From: Zoogloea sp035335645
Lineage (GTDB): Bacteria > Pseudomonadota > Gammaproteobacteria > Burkholderiales > Rhodocyclaceae
Length of the DNA: 49,307 nt
Assembly: GCA_035335645.1 (NCBI GenBank)
Contig: DAOQMM010000013.1
Span: 1 to 49,307, forward strand
Direction: 5' to 3'
Below are positions 7,843-17,273 of the stretch, piece by piece. The position numbers were made by a program, and so were the translations under genes. A model generated the notes under the pieces. That model was not told the DNA's origin. It searched no databases and saw nothing but the letters and a program-made list of their open reading frames with translations. How positions within the stretch are numbered: position 1 is the first letter of the stretch; each line of letters opens with the position of its first letter.

Positions 7843-9727
7843 GCATGGTGAAGGTGCGGCGGGTTTCTTCCAGGGCGGCGGGGCGGACCTGCACGGGGAG
7901 GACGCGGCGGGTGGCGGGGTCCATGGTGGTTTCGCGGAGTTGTTCGGGGTTCATTTCGCCGAGGCCTTTGAAGCGGCCGACTTCGATGTGTTCGGCCTTG
8001 ACGCCTTCGTGGACCAGGCGGTCGCGGAGGGTGGCGAGTTCCCGGTCGTCGAGGGCGTAGAGCCGGCGCGGCGGGCGCTTTTTGCCCTGGGCGGGGACGT
8101 CGATGCGGTAGAGCGGCGGCTGGGCGACGTAGATGTGGCCGTGCTCGATGAGCTGGGGGAAGTGGCGGAAGAACAGGGTGAGCAGCAGGGTCTGGATGTG
8201 GGAGCCGTCCACGTCGGCGTCGGACATGATGATGACTTTGCCGTAGCGCAGCTCGGAGAGGTCGGCGGTGTCGTCGAGGGCGTGGGGTTCGACGCCGAGG
8301 GCGACGGCGATGTCGTGGATTTCGGCGTTGGCATAGAGGCGGTCGCGATCCACTTCCCAGGCGTTCTGTACCTTGCCGCGCAGGGGCAGGATGGCTTGCG
8401 TGTCTTTGTCGCGGGCCATCTTGGCGCTGCCGCCAGCGGAGTCGCCCTCCACAAGGAAGAGTTCGTTGCGGGCGATGTCCTCGGATTCGCAGTCCGACAG
8501 TTTGCCGGGTAGCACGGCGACGCCGGAGGACTTGCGCTTTTCCACCTTCTGGGCGGCGCGGGCGCGGGCCTGGGCGGCCTTGATGGCCAGCTCGGCGAGC
8601 TTCTTGCCGTACTCCACGTGTTCGTTGAGCCACAGCTCGAAGGGGTCGCGCACCATGCGGGAGACGAGCTGCACGGCGTCGCGGCTGTTGAGGCGTTCCT
8701 TGGTCTGGCCCTGGAAGCTGGGGTCGAGGACGCGGGCGGAGAGGACGAAGGAGGCGCGCCCGAAGGCGTCGTCGGCGGTGAGCTTGACGCCTTTGGGGAG
8801 CAGGGCGTGGTGGTCGATGAAGTTCTTGACCGCGGTGAAGATGCCGTCGCGCAGGCCGGCTTCGTGGGTGCCGCCGGCGGGGGTGGGGATGAGGTTGACG
8901 TAGGATTCGCGCACCGGCGCGCCTTCGGCGGTCCAGGCCACGGCCCAGGCGGCGCCTTCGCCGGCGGCGAAGGTCTCGTCGCCCTTGGGGGCGTATTTTT
9001 CGCCGGAGAACAGGGGAATGAGGGGTTCGCCGGTGAGGGATTCGTTCAGGTAGCCGCGCATGCCGTCGTCGAAGCGCCAGTTGCGGGTGTCGCCGCCTTC
9101 TACGGCGAGGCTGACGTCCAGGCCGGGCATGAGTACGGCCTTGGAGCGGAGCAGGCGTTCCAGCTCGCCGCGGGGCAGCTCGGCGGCGTCGAAGTATTTG
9201 GCGTCCGGCCATACGCGGACGGTGGTGCCGCTGGCTTTCTTGGGGGCGTCGCCGATGCGGACGAGGGGCTCGATCACGTCGCCGCCGGCAAACACCAGGC
9301 GGTGTCGGCCGCCGTCGCGCACGACTTCCACTTCCAGCCGGCGGGCGAGGGCGTTGGTGACGGACACGCCGACGCCGTGCAGGCCGCCGGAGAAGCGGTA
9401 GGCGGAGCCTTCGTCGGTCTTGTTGAACTTGCCGCCGGCGTGGAGGCGGGTGAACACCACTTCCACCGTGGAGACGCGTTCCACCGGGTGGATCTCGACG
9501 GGGATGCCGCGCCCGTCGTCGGCCACGCTCACCGAGCCGTCGGCGTGCAGGGTGACGCCGATGCGCCGGCAGAAGCCGGCCATGGCTTCGTCGGCGGCGT
9601 TGTCGATGACTTCCTGGATGACGTGCAGCGGGTGCTCGGTGCGGGTGTACATGCCCGGCCGCTGTTTGACGGGTTCGAGGCCCTTGAGGACGGTGATGGA
9701 GTCGGCGGTGTAGTGCTTTTGGGTCAT
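7766..9727 (-). CDS. parE: DNA topoisomerase IV subunit B
   Basis: 653 residues, normal for ParE. Topoisomerase IV decatenates daughter chromosomes. This subunit hydrolyses ATP and partners with ParC, which is not in the window. The GHKL ATPase motifs are present: EVIDNAADEA, DDGRGIPVE and GGLHGVGVS. The TOPRIM domain shows LVEGDSAGG near residue 425 and DADVDGSHI. The C-terminus contains GRFKGLGEMNPEQL. The start at 9727 gives MTQKHYTADSITVLKGLE, the usual ParE beginning. ParE is preferred over GyrB because the protein is about 150 residues shorter than most proteobacterial GyrB proteins, which carry an insertion. Confidence 0.95.
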   Translation of the reverse strand: MTQKHYTADSITVLKGLEPVKQRPGMYTRTEHPLHVIQEVIDNAADEAMAGFCRRIGVTLHADGSVSVADDGRGIPVEIHPVERVSTVEVVFTRLHAGGKFNKTDEGSAYRFSGGLHGVGVSVTNALARRLEVEVVRDGGRHRLVFAGGDVIEPLVRIGDAPKKASGTTVRVWPDAKYFDAAELPRGELERLLRSKAVLMPGLDVSLAVEGGDTRNWRFDDGMRGYLNESLTGEPLIPLFSGEKYAPKGDETFAAGEGAAWAVAWTAEGAPVRESYVNLIPTPAGGTHEAGLRDGIFTAVKNFIDHHALLPKGVKLTADDAFGRASFVLSARVLDPSFQGQTKERLNSRDAVQLVSRMVRDPFELWLNEHVEYGKKLAELAIKAAQARARAAQKVEKRKSSGVAVLPGKLSDCESEDIARNELFLVEGDSAGGSAKMARDKDTQAILPLRGKVQNAWEVDRDRLYANAEIHDIAVALGVEPHALDDTADLSELRYGKVIIMSDADVDGSHIQTLLLTLFFRHFPQLIEHGHIYVAQPPLYRIDVPAQGKKRPPRRLYALDDRELATLRDRLVHEGVKAEHIEVGRFKGLGEMNPEQLRETTMDPATRRVLPVQVRPAALEETRRTFTMLMGKGEAAGRRAWMEDKGDSVEADV

Positions 9728-9830
9728 GCGCGGTCCGGCGGGTGGGAGTCTGGAGCGACGCGGACTATACCGCGGGGATCGTCAGGGCGCGAGGGTGTGG
9801 CGTATGCGTGCGTGACGGGTGCGGCGCGCC

Positions 9831-10316
9831 TCAGCGCGGGCGGGCGCGGCCGGTGTTGTCGCTTACCTGGGCGGCGATGCGTTCCAGCAGGGCATTGGCG
9901 GCGCGGCTGCCGGCGCTGTCGCCCTGGGTGGGGCGCCAGGCCAGATACACCGTGCCCGCCTCGCCTGCGCGGGTGTAGATGGCCATGGAGAGGGGGCATT
10001 GGGCGATGTTGACGGGGTTCTCCCGGGCCAGTTGCCAGGCTACGCGGGCGCTGCAGAAATGGAGCACTTCGGCGTCGCCATACACGGCGCCGTCCTGACC
10101 CAGGGCCGGGCCGGTGCGTGCCAGCATGTCGCCGAAGCGGCTGGGCGGCGAAGGGATCAGGCCTTCGCCTTCGATGGCGTCCACCAGCGCCTCGCGGGCG
10201 TCCGCGTAACGGGCGTCGGGGAGGCTGACGTGGCGCAGTTCGTCCGCGTAGGCCGAGGCGGCGAGCAGAGCCGCGAGCAGCAGGGCGAGGCAGGCAAGGC
10301 GGGGCAGGGGGCGCAT
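9831..10316 (-). CDS. Secreted DUF302-family protein
   Basis: 161 residues from the ATG at 10316, chosen because it opens a signal peptide (LACLALLLAALLAASAYA). The mature part fits the DUF302 fold: an early SLPDARYADAREALVDAIEGEG-type helix, a central FCSARVAWQLA segment and a late MAIYTRAGEAGTVYLAW strand. DUF302 proteins are periplasmic or cytoplasmic with no established activity. It lies on the same strand as parE with a 103-base gap, so it may be read through into parE. Confidence 0.75.
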   Translation of the reverse strand: MRPLPRLACLALLLAALLAASAYADELRHVSLPDARYADAREALVDAIEGEGLIPSPPSRFGDMLARTGPALGQDGAVYGDAEVLHFCSARVAWQLARENPVNIAQCPLSMAIYTRAGEAGTVYLAWRPTQGDSAGSRAANALLERIAAQVSDNTGRARPR

Positions 10317-10377
10317 GGTGGGACGATAGCAAATCCGCGCGCGCGGGGGCAGCCGCGGGCGCTGCGGACCGGGTCGT

Positions 10378-11292
10378 TCAGGGCCGGTTGTCCGGATGGA
10401 TGCGGCGCGCCAGATCGATGAAGGCGCGCAGGCCGGCGGGCGGCAGGCGGTGGCTGGGGTAGTAGAGGAAGAAGCCCGGCTCCGGCGGGCGCCAGTCGTC
10501 CAGCACGCTGACGAGGCGGCCGGCGGCAATGGCCGGGGCGGCGTATTGGGCGTAGACGTAGGCGAGGCCCAGCCCCGCTTCGGCGGCGGCGATCATGACG
10601 TGCATGTCGTCGGTGGCGAGGGGGCCATCCACTTCGATCTCCACCTGCTCGCTGCCGCGCCGGAATTCCCAGCGGTAATACTGGCCGCCGGGAAAGCGCA
10701 CGCGGATGCAGCTGTGGGCGGTCAGCGCCCGCGGGCAGTCCGGCGTACCGCGGGCCGCCAGATAGGCTGGGGCGGCGACGACGACGAAGTGCTGGGCGGC
10801 CCCGAGGGGCACGGCGACCATGTCCTGCTGCACGCTCTCGCCGAAGCGCACGCCGGCATCGAAACCGCCAGCGACGATGTCCACGAAGCGGTCGTCGGCG
10901 ACGAGTTCCACGCGCATGCCGGGGTATTCGGCGAGGAAGCGGCTGACCAGGGGCGCCAGCACCCACGCGCAGGCGGCGCGGGGCGCGTTGATGCGCAGGG
11001 TGCCGAGGGGCGAATCGCGGAAGGCATTGACGGCGTCGAGGGCGCCGTGAAGCTCCCGCAGGGCCGGAGCGACCCGGTCGAGGAGGCGCTGACCGGCTTC
11101 GGTGGGCGCGACGCTGCGGGTGGTGCGGTTGAGCAGGCGCACGCCGAGGCGGGCTTCCAGCGCGCGCAGGGCGTGACTCAGGGCCGACGGGGAGACGCCC
11201 AGCTCGGCCGCGGCGCGGCGGAAGTTGCGGGTCCGGGCAACGGTGGCAAAGGTGTGCAGATCGTTGAGGCTGGCCAGGGGCGGAGCGTTCAT
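10378..11292 (-). CDS. LysR-family transcriptional regulator (divergent from SDR gene)
   Basis: 304 residues, the standard LysR length. The N-terminal winged helix-turn-helix covers residues 10-70 (DLHTFATVARTRNFRRAAAELGVSPSALS, then LGVRLLNRTTRSVAPTEAG). The rest is the periplasmic-binding-like effector domain. It is of the CrgA/YhjC-type subgroup often divergent from oxidoreductases. It is divergent from the short-chain dehydrogenase at 11398, with a palindromic T-N11-A operator immediately upstream of its start, so autoregulation and control of the SDR-aldo/keto reductase pair are likely. Confidence 0.9.
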   Translation of the reverse strand: MNAPPLASLNDLHTFATVARTRNFRRAAAELGVSPSALSHALRALEARLGVRLLNRTTRSVAPTEAGQRLLDRVAPALRELHGALDAVNAFRDSPLGTLRINAPRAACAWVLAPLVSRFLAEYPGMRVELVADDRFVDIVAGGFDAGVRFGESVQQDMVAVPLGAAQHFVVVAAPAYLAARGTPDCPRALTAHSCIRVRFPGGQYYRWEFRRGSEQVEIEVDGPLATDDMHVMIAAAEAGLGLAYVYAQYAAPAIAAGRLVSVLDDWRPPEPGFFLYYPSHRLPPAGLRAFIDLARRIHPDNRP

Positions 11293-11294
11293 TG

Positions 11295-11309
11295 TTGAGA
11301 TGTGCTCAA
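11295..11309. promoter_or_regulatory. LysR-type operator, TTGAG-N5-CTCAA
   Basis: A perfect 5-bp dyad with a T-N11-A core lies in the divergent gap, 3 bases upstream of the LysR start codon. LysR proteins characteristically bind such sites and repress their own gene. Its position over the regulator's start region fits negative autoregulation. Confidence 0.55.
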
Positions 11310-11397
11310 TAAGTCATGCGTCAGTGTGCGGATTGTTGCATGGAGCGCGGCCCGTTACGCTGATCCGGTCATCCCCAATCTTCGACAGGAGCCCGCA

Positions 11398-12171
11398 ATG
11401 CAGACAAGCACACAGTTTCCCGATCTGGCCGGCAAGGTCATCCTCGTCACCGGCGCCTCGTCCGGCATCGGCGCCGCCACGGCCCTGGCGCTGGGCCGCG
11501 CCGGCGCGCGGGTGGCGCTGGCGGCACGCCGGCTGGACAGCCTGGAAGCCCTCGCCGCGCAGATCCGCGATGCCGGTGGCGAGGCGCTGACGGTGCAGAC
11601 CGATGTGACCGTGGAAAGCCAGGTACGCGATGCGGTGGCGGCGACGGTGGCGCGCTTCGGCCGCCTGGACGGCGCCTTCAACAACGCGGGCGCCCTGGGG
11701 GCCGCCGCGCCCCTGCACGAGAGCACGACGGACAACTTCGACGCGGTGTTCAAGGCCAATGTGTACAGCGTGTATTGGTCGATGAAATACGAGATCGCCG
11801 CGCTGCTGCAGACGGGCGGCGGGGCCATCGTCAATACCTCGTCCATCGTGGCGCAGATCGGCTTTCCCGGCGTGGCGGCGTACACGGCCAGCAAGCACGC
11901 GGTGATGGGCCTGACCCGCAACGCGGCGCTGGAATACTTCACCCAGGGCTTGCGCATCAACGCGGTGCTGCCCGGCCCCATCGAGACGCCCATGGCGGAA
12001 TCCGGCTTCGGCAGCCTGGAGGCGCTGCGGGAGAGCATGAAGGCGTCGCCCGCCGGCCGCGCCGGCGTGCCCGACGAGGTGGCCGCGCCGGTGCTGTTCC
12101 TGCTGTCCGACGGGGCCCGTTACATGAGCGGTCAGGCGCTGACCGTGGATGGCGGTTACACGGTGGCGTGA
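11398..12171 (+). CDS. Short-chain dehydrogenase/reductase (SDR)
   Basis: 257 residues, typical of classical SDRs. The Rossmann cofactor motif TGASSGIG is at residues 18-25, NNAG follows near residue 100, and the catalytic Tyr162 and Lys166 sit in YTASK with an upstream NTSS serine. The C-terminal YMSGQALTVDGGY is also family-typical. The start at 11398 is preferred over an in-frame upstream codon because ACAGGAG lies 7 bases before it. The substrate is unknown. It probably forms a unit with the aldo/keto reductase 92 bases downstream and is controlled by the divergent LysR regulator. Confidence 0.9.
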   Translation: MQTSTQFPDLAGKVILVTGASSGIGAATALALGRAGARVALAARRLDSLEALAAQIRDAGGEALTVQTDVTVESQVRDAVAATVARFGRLDGAFNNAGALGAAAPLHESTTDNFDAVFKANVYSVYWSMKYEIAALLQTGGGAIVNTSSIVAQIGFPGVAAYTASKHAVMGLTRNAALEYFTQGLRINAVLPGPIETPMAESGFGSLEALRESMKASPAGRAGVPDEVAAPVLFLLSDGARYMSGQALTVDGGYTVA

Positions 12172-12192
12172 GGCGGCGTGCCGTATCGTGAT

Positions 12193-12229
12193 GGGCCGGC
12201 GGGGCGCGATGGTGGCGGCCCGCCGGCCC
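12193..12229. repeat. 11-bp perfect hairpin between SDR and aldo/keto reductase genes
   Basis: GGGCCGGCGGG (12193-12203) pairs perfectly with CCCGCCGGCCC (12219-12229) across a 15-base loop. No T-run follows, so it is not a classical terminator. It may stabilise the upstream mRNA end or reduce expression of the downstream gene. Confidence 0.5.
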
Positions 12230-12263
12230 GGCCTCGCAATGCTTTGAAACCAGGAGTGCCTGC

Positions 12264-13283
<1,020 letters not shown>

Positions 13284-13287
13284 CGCG

Positions 13288-13632
13288 TCAGGCCGGGCGG
13301 CCCGCGAACCACGCCCGCAGGGAATCTTCGATGGCGCCGTAGGGATAGTCCCCCACCGGCTCGATGCCAGCCTCCCGCAGCCGCTTGGCGGGCCCGTCGC
13401 CCACCTTGGCGCAGAACAGGGCCGTACAGTCGGCGAGGGCGCGCAGGATCACCTCCCGCTTGTCCTCGTCGCCGAAGCCGCCCTGGCAATAGTGCTCGAC
13501 GACCCGCACTTCCTCGAAGGCAATACCGTCGGGACCAACGGCGTAGATCTTGAATTCGTCGGCATGACCGAAATGTTCGTCGATCTGGACACGGTTTTTC
13601 GTCGCCACGGCGACGCGGAGGGGGGCGATCAT
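13288..13632 (-). CDS. NifX/NifB-C-terminal-like (dinitrogenase Fe-Mo cofactor family) protein
   Basis: 114 residues covering one Nitro_FeMo-Co domain. It begins with a beta strand RVAVATKN, then the family hallmark EHFGHADEFKIY, and later CTALFCAKVGDGPAKRL with the typical glycine-rich end of the fold. A YCQGGFGDE insert supplies one of three cysteines. Family members bind iron-molybdenum cofactor precursors or other Fe-S clusters, and stand-alone copies also occur outside nif clusters. No nif genes are near, so its role here is open. Confidence 0.8.
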   Translation of the reverse strand: MIAPLRVAVATKNRVQIDEHFGHADEFKIYAVGPDGIAFEEVRVVEHYCQGGFGDEDKREVILRALADCTALFCAKVGDGPAKRLREAGIEPVGDYPYGAIEDSLRAWFAGRPA

Positions 13633-13744
13633 GGCATGGACTCCCGATAGTCATGGGGTGTCGCAGGTGCGACAAGGTCGGGAGACATCAAGCAAAGGCG
13701 GTGCCAAAAACGTTCGAGGTGGGTTCGTCGGCGTGTTGACGTCA

Positions 13745-13772
13745 AAACGGCATCCCCTCGAGGATGCCGTTT
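13745..13772 (-). terminator. Rho-independent terminator of the aceB unit
   Basis: An 11-bp perfect stem (AAACGGCATCC with GGATGCCGTTT) closes a 6-base loop. Read on the minus strand it ends in TTTT and lies about 60 bases after the malate synthase stop, so it terminates the haloacid dehalogenase-aceB transcript. Confidence 0.8.
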
Positions 13773-13833
13773 CTCTACCCGTGGGTCCGTCACGATCCGG
13801 CGGGTTCGCCGTCGGATCGTTTCGGGGGGCGCT

Positions 13834-15438
13834 TTATTCCATCGCCTCGTACAGCGGCAGGGTCAGGAATTCCGGGTAGTCCGGGGTCAGGGACATCTTG
13901 TCGAAGATGACCGCGGCCTGGTCGTAGGTGGCGGTGTCTTCGCCCTGGGCGGTGACGGTGGCCTTCACCTTGGCCAGTTCCTCGGCGATCATCGGGCGGA
14001 CCAGCTCTTCGGTGACCTTGCGGCCGTCGTCGAGGACGCCCTTCGGGCTGACCACCCACTGCCACACCTGGGAACGGGAGATTTCGGCGGTGGCGGCGTC
14101 TTCCATCAGGTTGTGGATGGGCACGCAGCCGTTGCCGGCGAGCCAGGAGCCGAGGTAGTGGATGCCGACGTTGATGTTGTTGCGCAGGCCGGCTTCGGTG
14201 ATCGGGGTGGTGGGACGGAAATCCAGCCACTGCTCGGGGCCGAACTTGCCTTCCACCTGCTTCTCGAACTGGTTCGGCTTGTCGCCCAGCACCTTGACGA
14301 ACTCTTCCATGGCGATGGAGACGAGGCCCGGGTGCGCCACCCAGCCGCCGTCGAAGCCGTCGTTGGCGTCGCGGGTCTTGTCGTGGCGGATGCCGGCCAG
14401 GGCCTTTTCGTTGGCTTCCGGATCGCCCTTGATGGGGATCAGGGCCGACATGCCGCCCATGGCCGGGGCGCCGCGCTTGTGGCAGGCCTGCACCAGGGCC
14501 AGGGCGTAGCCGCGCATGAAGGGCACTTCCATGGTGATGGCGCCGCGCTGGGCCAGGCAGAAATCCTTGTTCTTCTTGAACTTCTTGATGCAGGAGAAGA
14601 TGTAGTCCCAGCGCCCGGCGTTGAGGCCGGCGGAGTGGTTGCGCAGTTCGTAGAGGATTTCTTCCATCTCGAAGGTGGCGAGGATGGTTTCGACCAGCAC
14701 GGTGGCCTTGATGGTGCCCTGCGGGATGCCGACGTGGTCCTGGGCCATCACGAAGATGTCGTTCCACAGGCGGGCTTCCAGATGGGATTCCATCTTGGGC
14801 AGGTAGTAGAAGGGGCCGGCGCCGCGGGCGATCTGTTCCTTGGCGTTGTGGAAGAAGACCAGGGCAAAGTCGAAGATGCCACCGCCGACGCGCTGACCAT
14901 CGACCAGCACGTGCTTCTCGTCCAGGTGCCAGCCGCGGGGACGGATCTGCAGGGTGGCGATCTTGTCGTTGAGCTTGTATTCCTTGCCGGCTTCGTTCTT
15001 GAAGGACAGCTCGCGGCGGATGGCCTTGTAGAGGTTCACCTGGCCCTGGAGCTGGTTGTCCCAGTTCGGGGAGTTGGAGTCCTCGAAGTCGGTCATGTAG
15101 CTGTCAGCGCCGGAGTTGAAGGCGTTGATGATCATCTTGGCCTCGACCGGGCCGGTGATCTCGACGCGACGACACTGCAGCGCAGCGGGCACCGGGGCGA
15201 CCTTCCAGTCGCCTTCACGGACATGCCGGGTTTCGGGCAGGAAGTCGGGCATTTCACCGGCGTCGATGCGGGCCTGACGTTCGACACGGGCCTTGAGCAG
15301 CTCCTGGCGGCGGGGCTCGAAGGCGCGGTGCAGCTTGGCGACCAGTTCGAGGGCTTCCGGGGTGAGGATGGTTTCGTAGCCCGGGCGGATCGGGGCATTG
15401 ATCTGCATGCCGGCGGGGAGGCTCAGTTGGATGCTCAT
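13834..15438 (-). CDS. aceB: Malate synthase A
   Basis: 534 residues, the length of the A isoform rather than the roughly 720-residue G isoform. It condenses glyoxylate with acetyl-CoA to malate in the glyoxylate cycle. Characteristic segments are DFEDSNSPNWDNQL, the family signature DHVGIPQGTIKATVLVET, GLNAGRWDYIFS and DGGWVAHPGLV. The start at 15438 gives MSIQLSLPAG behind an AGGAG. The reading frame stays open upstream, but that part is antisense or intergenic. It is the second gene of a unit with the haloacid dehalogenase (56-base gap). The isocitrate lyase gene is not in the window. Confidence 0.96.
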   Translation of the reverse strand: MSIQLSLPAGMQINAPIRPGYETILTPEALELVAKLHRAFEPRRQELLKARVERQARIDAGEMPDFLPETRHVREGDWKVAPVPAALQCRRVEITGPVEAKMIINAFNSGADSYMTDFEDSNSPNWDNQLQGQVNLYKAIRRELSFKNEAGKEYKLNDKIATLQIRPRGWHLDEKHVLVDGQRVGGGIFDFALVFFHNAKEQIARGAGPFYYLPKMESHLEARLWNDIFVMAQDHVGIPQGTIKATVLVETILATFEMEEILYELRNHSAGLNAGRWDYIFSCIKKFKKNKDFCLAQRGAITMEVPFMRGYALALVQACHKRGAPAMGGMSALIPIKGDPEANEKALAGIRHDKTRDANDGFDGGWVAHPGLVSIAMEEFVKVLGDKPNQFEKQVEGKFGPEQWLDFRPTTPITEAGLRNNINVGIHYLGSWLAGNGCVPIHNLMEDAATAEISRSQVWQWVVSPKGVLDDGRKVTEELVRPMIAEELAKVKATVTAQGEDTATYDQAAVIFDKMSLTPDYPEFLTLPLYEAME

Positions 15439-15494
15439 GGTGACTCCTGATGAAAAAACGGTGAGGGATTGAAAGGTGTTTCGGTCCGGGCGGC

Positions 15495-16187
15495 TCAGGC
15501 CCGGTGGCGGGCGACGTAATCGACCACGTCGCTGAGCTGGCGGCCCCGGGCGACGGGACTGACGTCGAGCTGCTCCTGGGGCAGGCCGCTGCGGTTGATC
15601 CAGAAGGTGGTGTAGCCATACCAGGTGGCGCCGGCCGCGTCCCAGCCATTGGACGAGACGAACAGGATACGCTCCGCCGGGCAGCCGAAGGCGGCGGGGC
15701 CGAGGGCATAGGCGTCGGCGCTGGTCTTGTACTGCTGGACGGCGTCGACGGACAGCACGTGGTCGAAGAGGCCGTTCATGCCGGCGCTCTTGATGGCCAC
15801 GTCGAGCATCTCGGGCGTGCCGTTGGACAGGACGGCGGTGGGCACGCCGGCTTCCTTGAGGGCCTTGAGGGCGCCGAGATTCTCCGGAAAGGGCGACAGG
15901 CAGGCGTACTGGTTCATCAGCTGGGTGCGCCGCGGGGCGTCCAGTTCCAGGCCGAGGCGGGCCGCCGCATACACGAGGCCGTCTTCGGTGACGGACCAGA
16001 AGGGCTTGTAGCGGCCGGAGAGGGTGCGGATGAAGCTGTATTCGATCTGCTTCTGGCGCCACAGGTCGGCCAGCTGGGCGCCCTTGCCGGGGTAGAGCTG
16101 CTCGGCGAGCAGGCCGACGGAGTACACGTCGAAGAGCGTGCCAAAGGCGTCGAAGGCAACTGCCTGGATCCGGGGAGCGTGGGCCAT
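15495..16187 (-). CDS. Haloacid dehalogenase, type II (HAD superfamily)
   Basis: 230 residues, the size of (S)-2-haloacid dehalogenases. These hydrolyse 2-haloalkanoates to 2-hydroxyacids through an aspartyl ester. Visible motifs are the nucleophile Asp13 in VAFDAFGTLFDV, TAVLSNGTPEML (motif II serine), the lysine in VQQYKTSADAY and FVSSNGWDAAGA (motif III), all standard for the type II subfamily. First gene of a unit with aceB and divergent from a LysR gene. If the product is glycolate from a haloacetate, oxidation to glyoxylate would feed malate synthase. This link is inference. Confidence 0.88.
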   Translation of the reverse strand: MAHAPRIQAVAFDAFGTLFDVYSVGLLAEQLYPGKGAQLADLWRQKQIEYSFIRTLSGRYKPFWSVTEDGLVYAAARLGLELDAPRRTQLMNQYACLSPFPENLGALKALKEAGVPTAVLSNGTPEMLDVAIKSAGMNGLFDHVLSVDAVQQYKTSADAYALGPAAFGCPAERILFVSSNGWDAAGATWYGYTTFWINRSGLPQEQLDVSPVARGRQLSDVVDYVARHRA

Positions 16188-16367
16188 GGATTGTTCCGGT
16201 GAAACGATGTCGGGTTGGGCCCGCGGGGACGCTTCTGGGCCGGTTCGTGGCCGGCTGGCATCCTCCGGGGCGGTGTCTCCTCACCCTGAATGGCGTGCAT
16301 CTTATTCAAGCATCAAACAAAAAAGAAGCCATAATGCGCGCAAATGATTTTTTACTTGGAGTATCGA

Positions 16368-17273
16368 ATGAGCAACTTCAAGGAGATCGAAGCCTTCGTC
16401 AGCGTGGCTGCGCGGGGCAGCTTGTCGGCCGCGGCCCGGGCGGACGGGGTGACGCCGGCGATGATGGGGCGGCGCATCGACGCGCTGGAGGAACGTCTGG
16501 GGGTGAAGCTGCTGGTGCGCACCACCCGCAAGCTGAGCCTGACTTTCGAAGGCAGCGCGTTTCTGGAGGACTGCCAGCGCATTCTCAACGATCTGGCCAA
16601 CGCGGAGGCGTCGGTGAGCCTGGGCGGGGTGAAGGCCAGCGGGCATATCAAGGTGTCGGCGCCAGCGGGCTTCGGGCGGCGACATGTGGCGCCGCTGGTG
16701 AGGGATTTCCTGGCGGCCCACGGGGACGTGAGCTGCAGCCTGGACCTGAGCGACCGCCTGGTGGACCTGGTGAACGAGGGCGTCGATTGCGCGATCCGCA
16801 TCGGGGATCTGAGCGATTCGAGCCTGGTGTCGGTGCGTCTGGCGGACAACCGCCGGGTGGTGGTGGCAAGCCCGGCCTATCTGGCGCTGCACGGCGTGCC
16901 GGCCACGCCGGAGGATCTGCTGAGTCACGACTGTCTGTCGCTCAATCCGCAGCGCGGCTGGGTGTTCTGCGATCCGGACGCGCCGGGCACGACGCGGGTG
17001 GTGAAGGTGTCCGGGCGCTTCGAATGCAACGACGGTACGGTGCTCCACGAGTGGGCGCTGGCGGGCATCGGCCTGGCCTGGCGTTCCATGTGGGAGGTGC
17101 AGCGGGATCTGGCGCAGGGCGCGCTGGTGTCGGTACTGGATGCCTTTGCGGCGCCGAGCACCGGTATCTACGCGGTCTTTCCGCAGAACCGGCGCCTGCC
17201 GCTGCGGGTGCGCCTGCTCATCGACCACCTGCGGGGCAGCTTTGGTCAGCCAGACTACTGGCGGGCGGGCTGA
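16368..17273 (+). CDS. LysR-family transcriptional regulator (divergent from haloacid dehalogenase)
   Basis: 301 residues from the ATG at 16368, preferred over the ATG at 16344 because GGAG lies 7 bases before it. The HTH is at residues 1-60 (FKEIEAFVSVAARGSLSAAA, then LGVKLLVRTTRKLSLTFEG) and a LysR substrate-binding domain follows. It is divergent from the haloacid dehalogenase-aceB unit across about 180 bases, the usual place for a LysR regulator of that unit. Its 3' end overlaps the convergent TonB-like gene by 19 bases. Confidence 0.9.
   Translation: MSNFKEIEAFVSVAARGSLSAAARADGVTPAMMGRRIDALEERLGVKLLVRTTRKLSLTFEGSAFLEDCQRILNDLANAEASVSLGGVKASGHIKVSAPAGFGRRHVAPLVRDFLAAHGDVSCSLDLSDRLVDLVNEGVDCAIRIGDLSDSSLVSVRLADNRRVVVASPAYLALHGVPATPEDLLSHDCLSLNPQRGWVFCDPDAPGTTRVVKVSGRFECNDGTVLHEWALAGIGLAWRSMWEVQRDLAQGALVSVLDAFAAPSTGIYAVFPQNRRLPLRVRLLIDHLRGSFGQPDYWRAG

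Noticed and set aside
7692..9212. 506-residue minus-strand ORF within parE
   Set aside because: Arginine/proline-rich out-of-frame translation of parE. The true frame has all the topoisomerase motifs.
14113..15450. 445-residue plus-strand ORF opposite aceB
   Set aside because: Shadow of the malate synthase gene. No conserved domain and no ribosome binding site.
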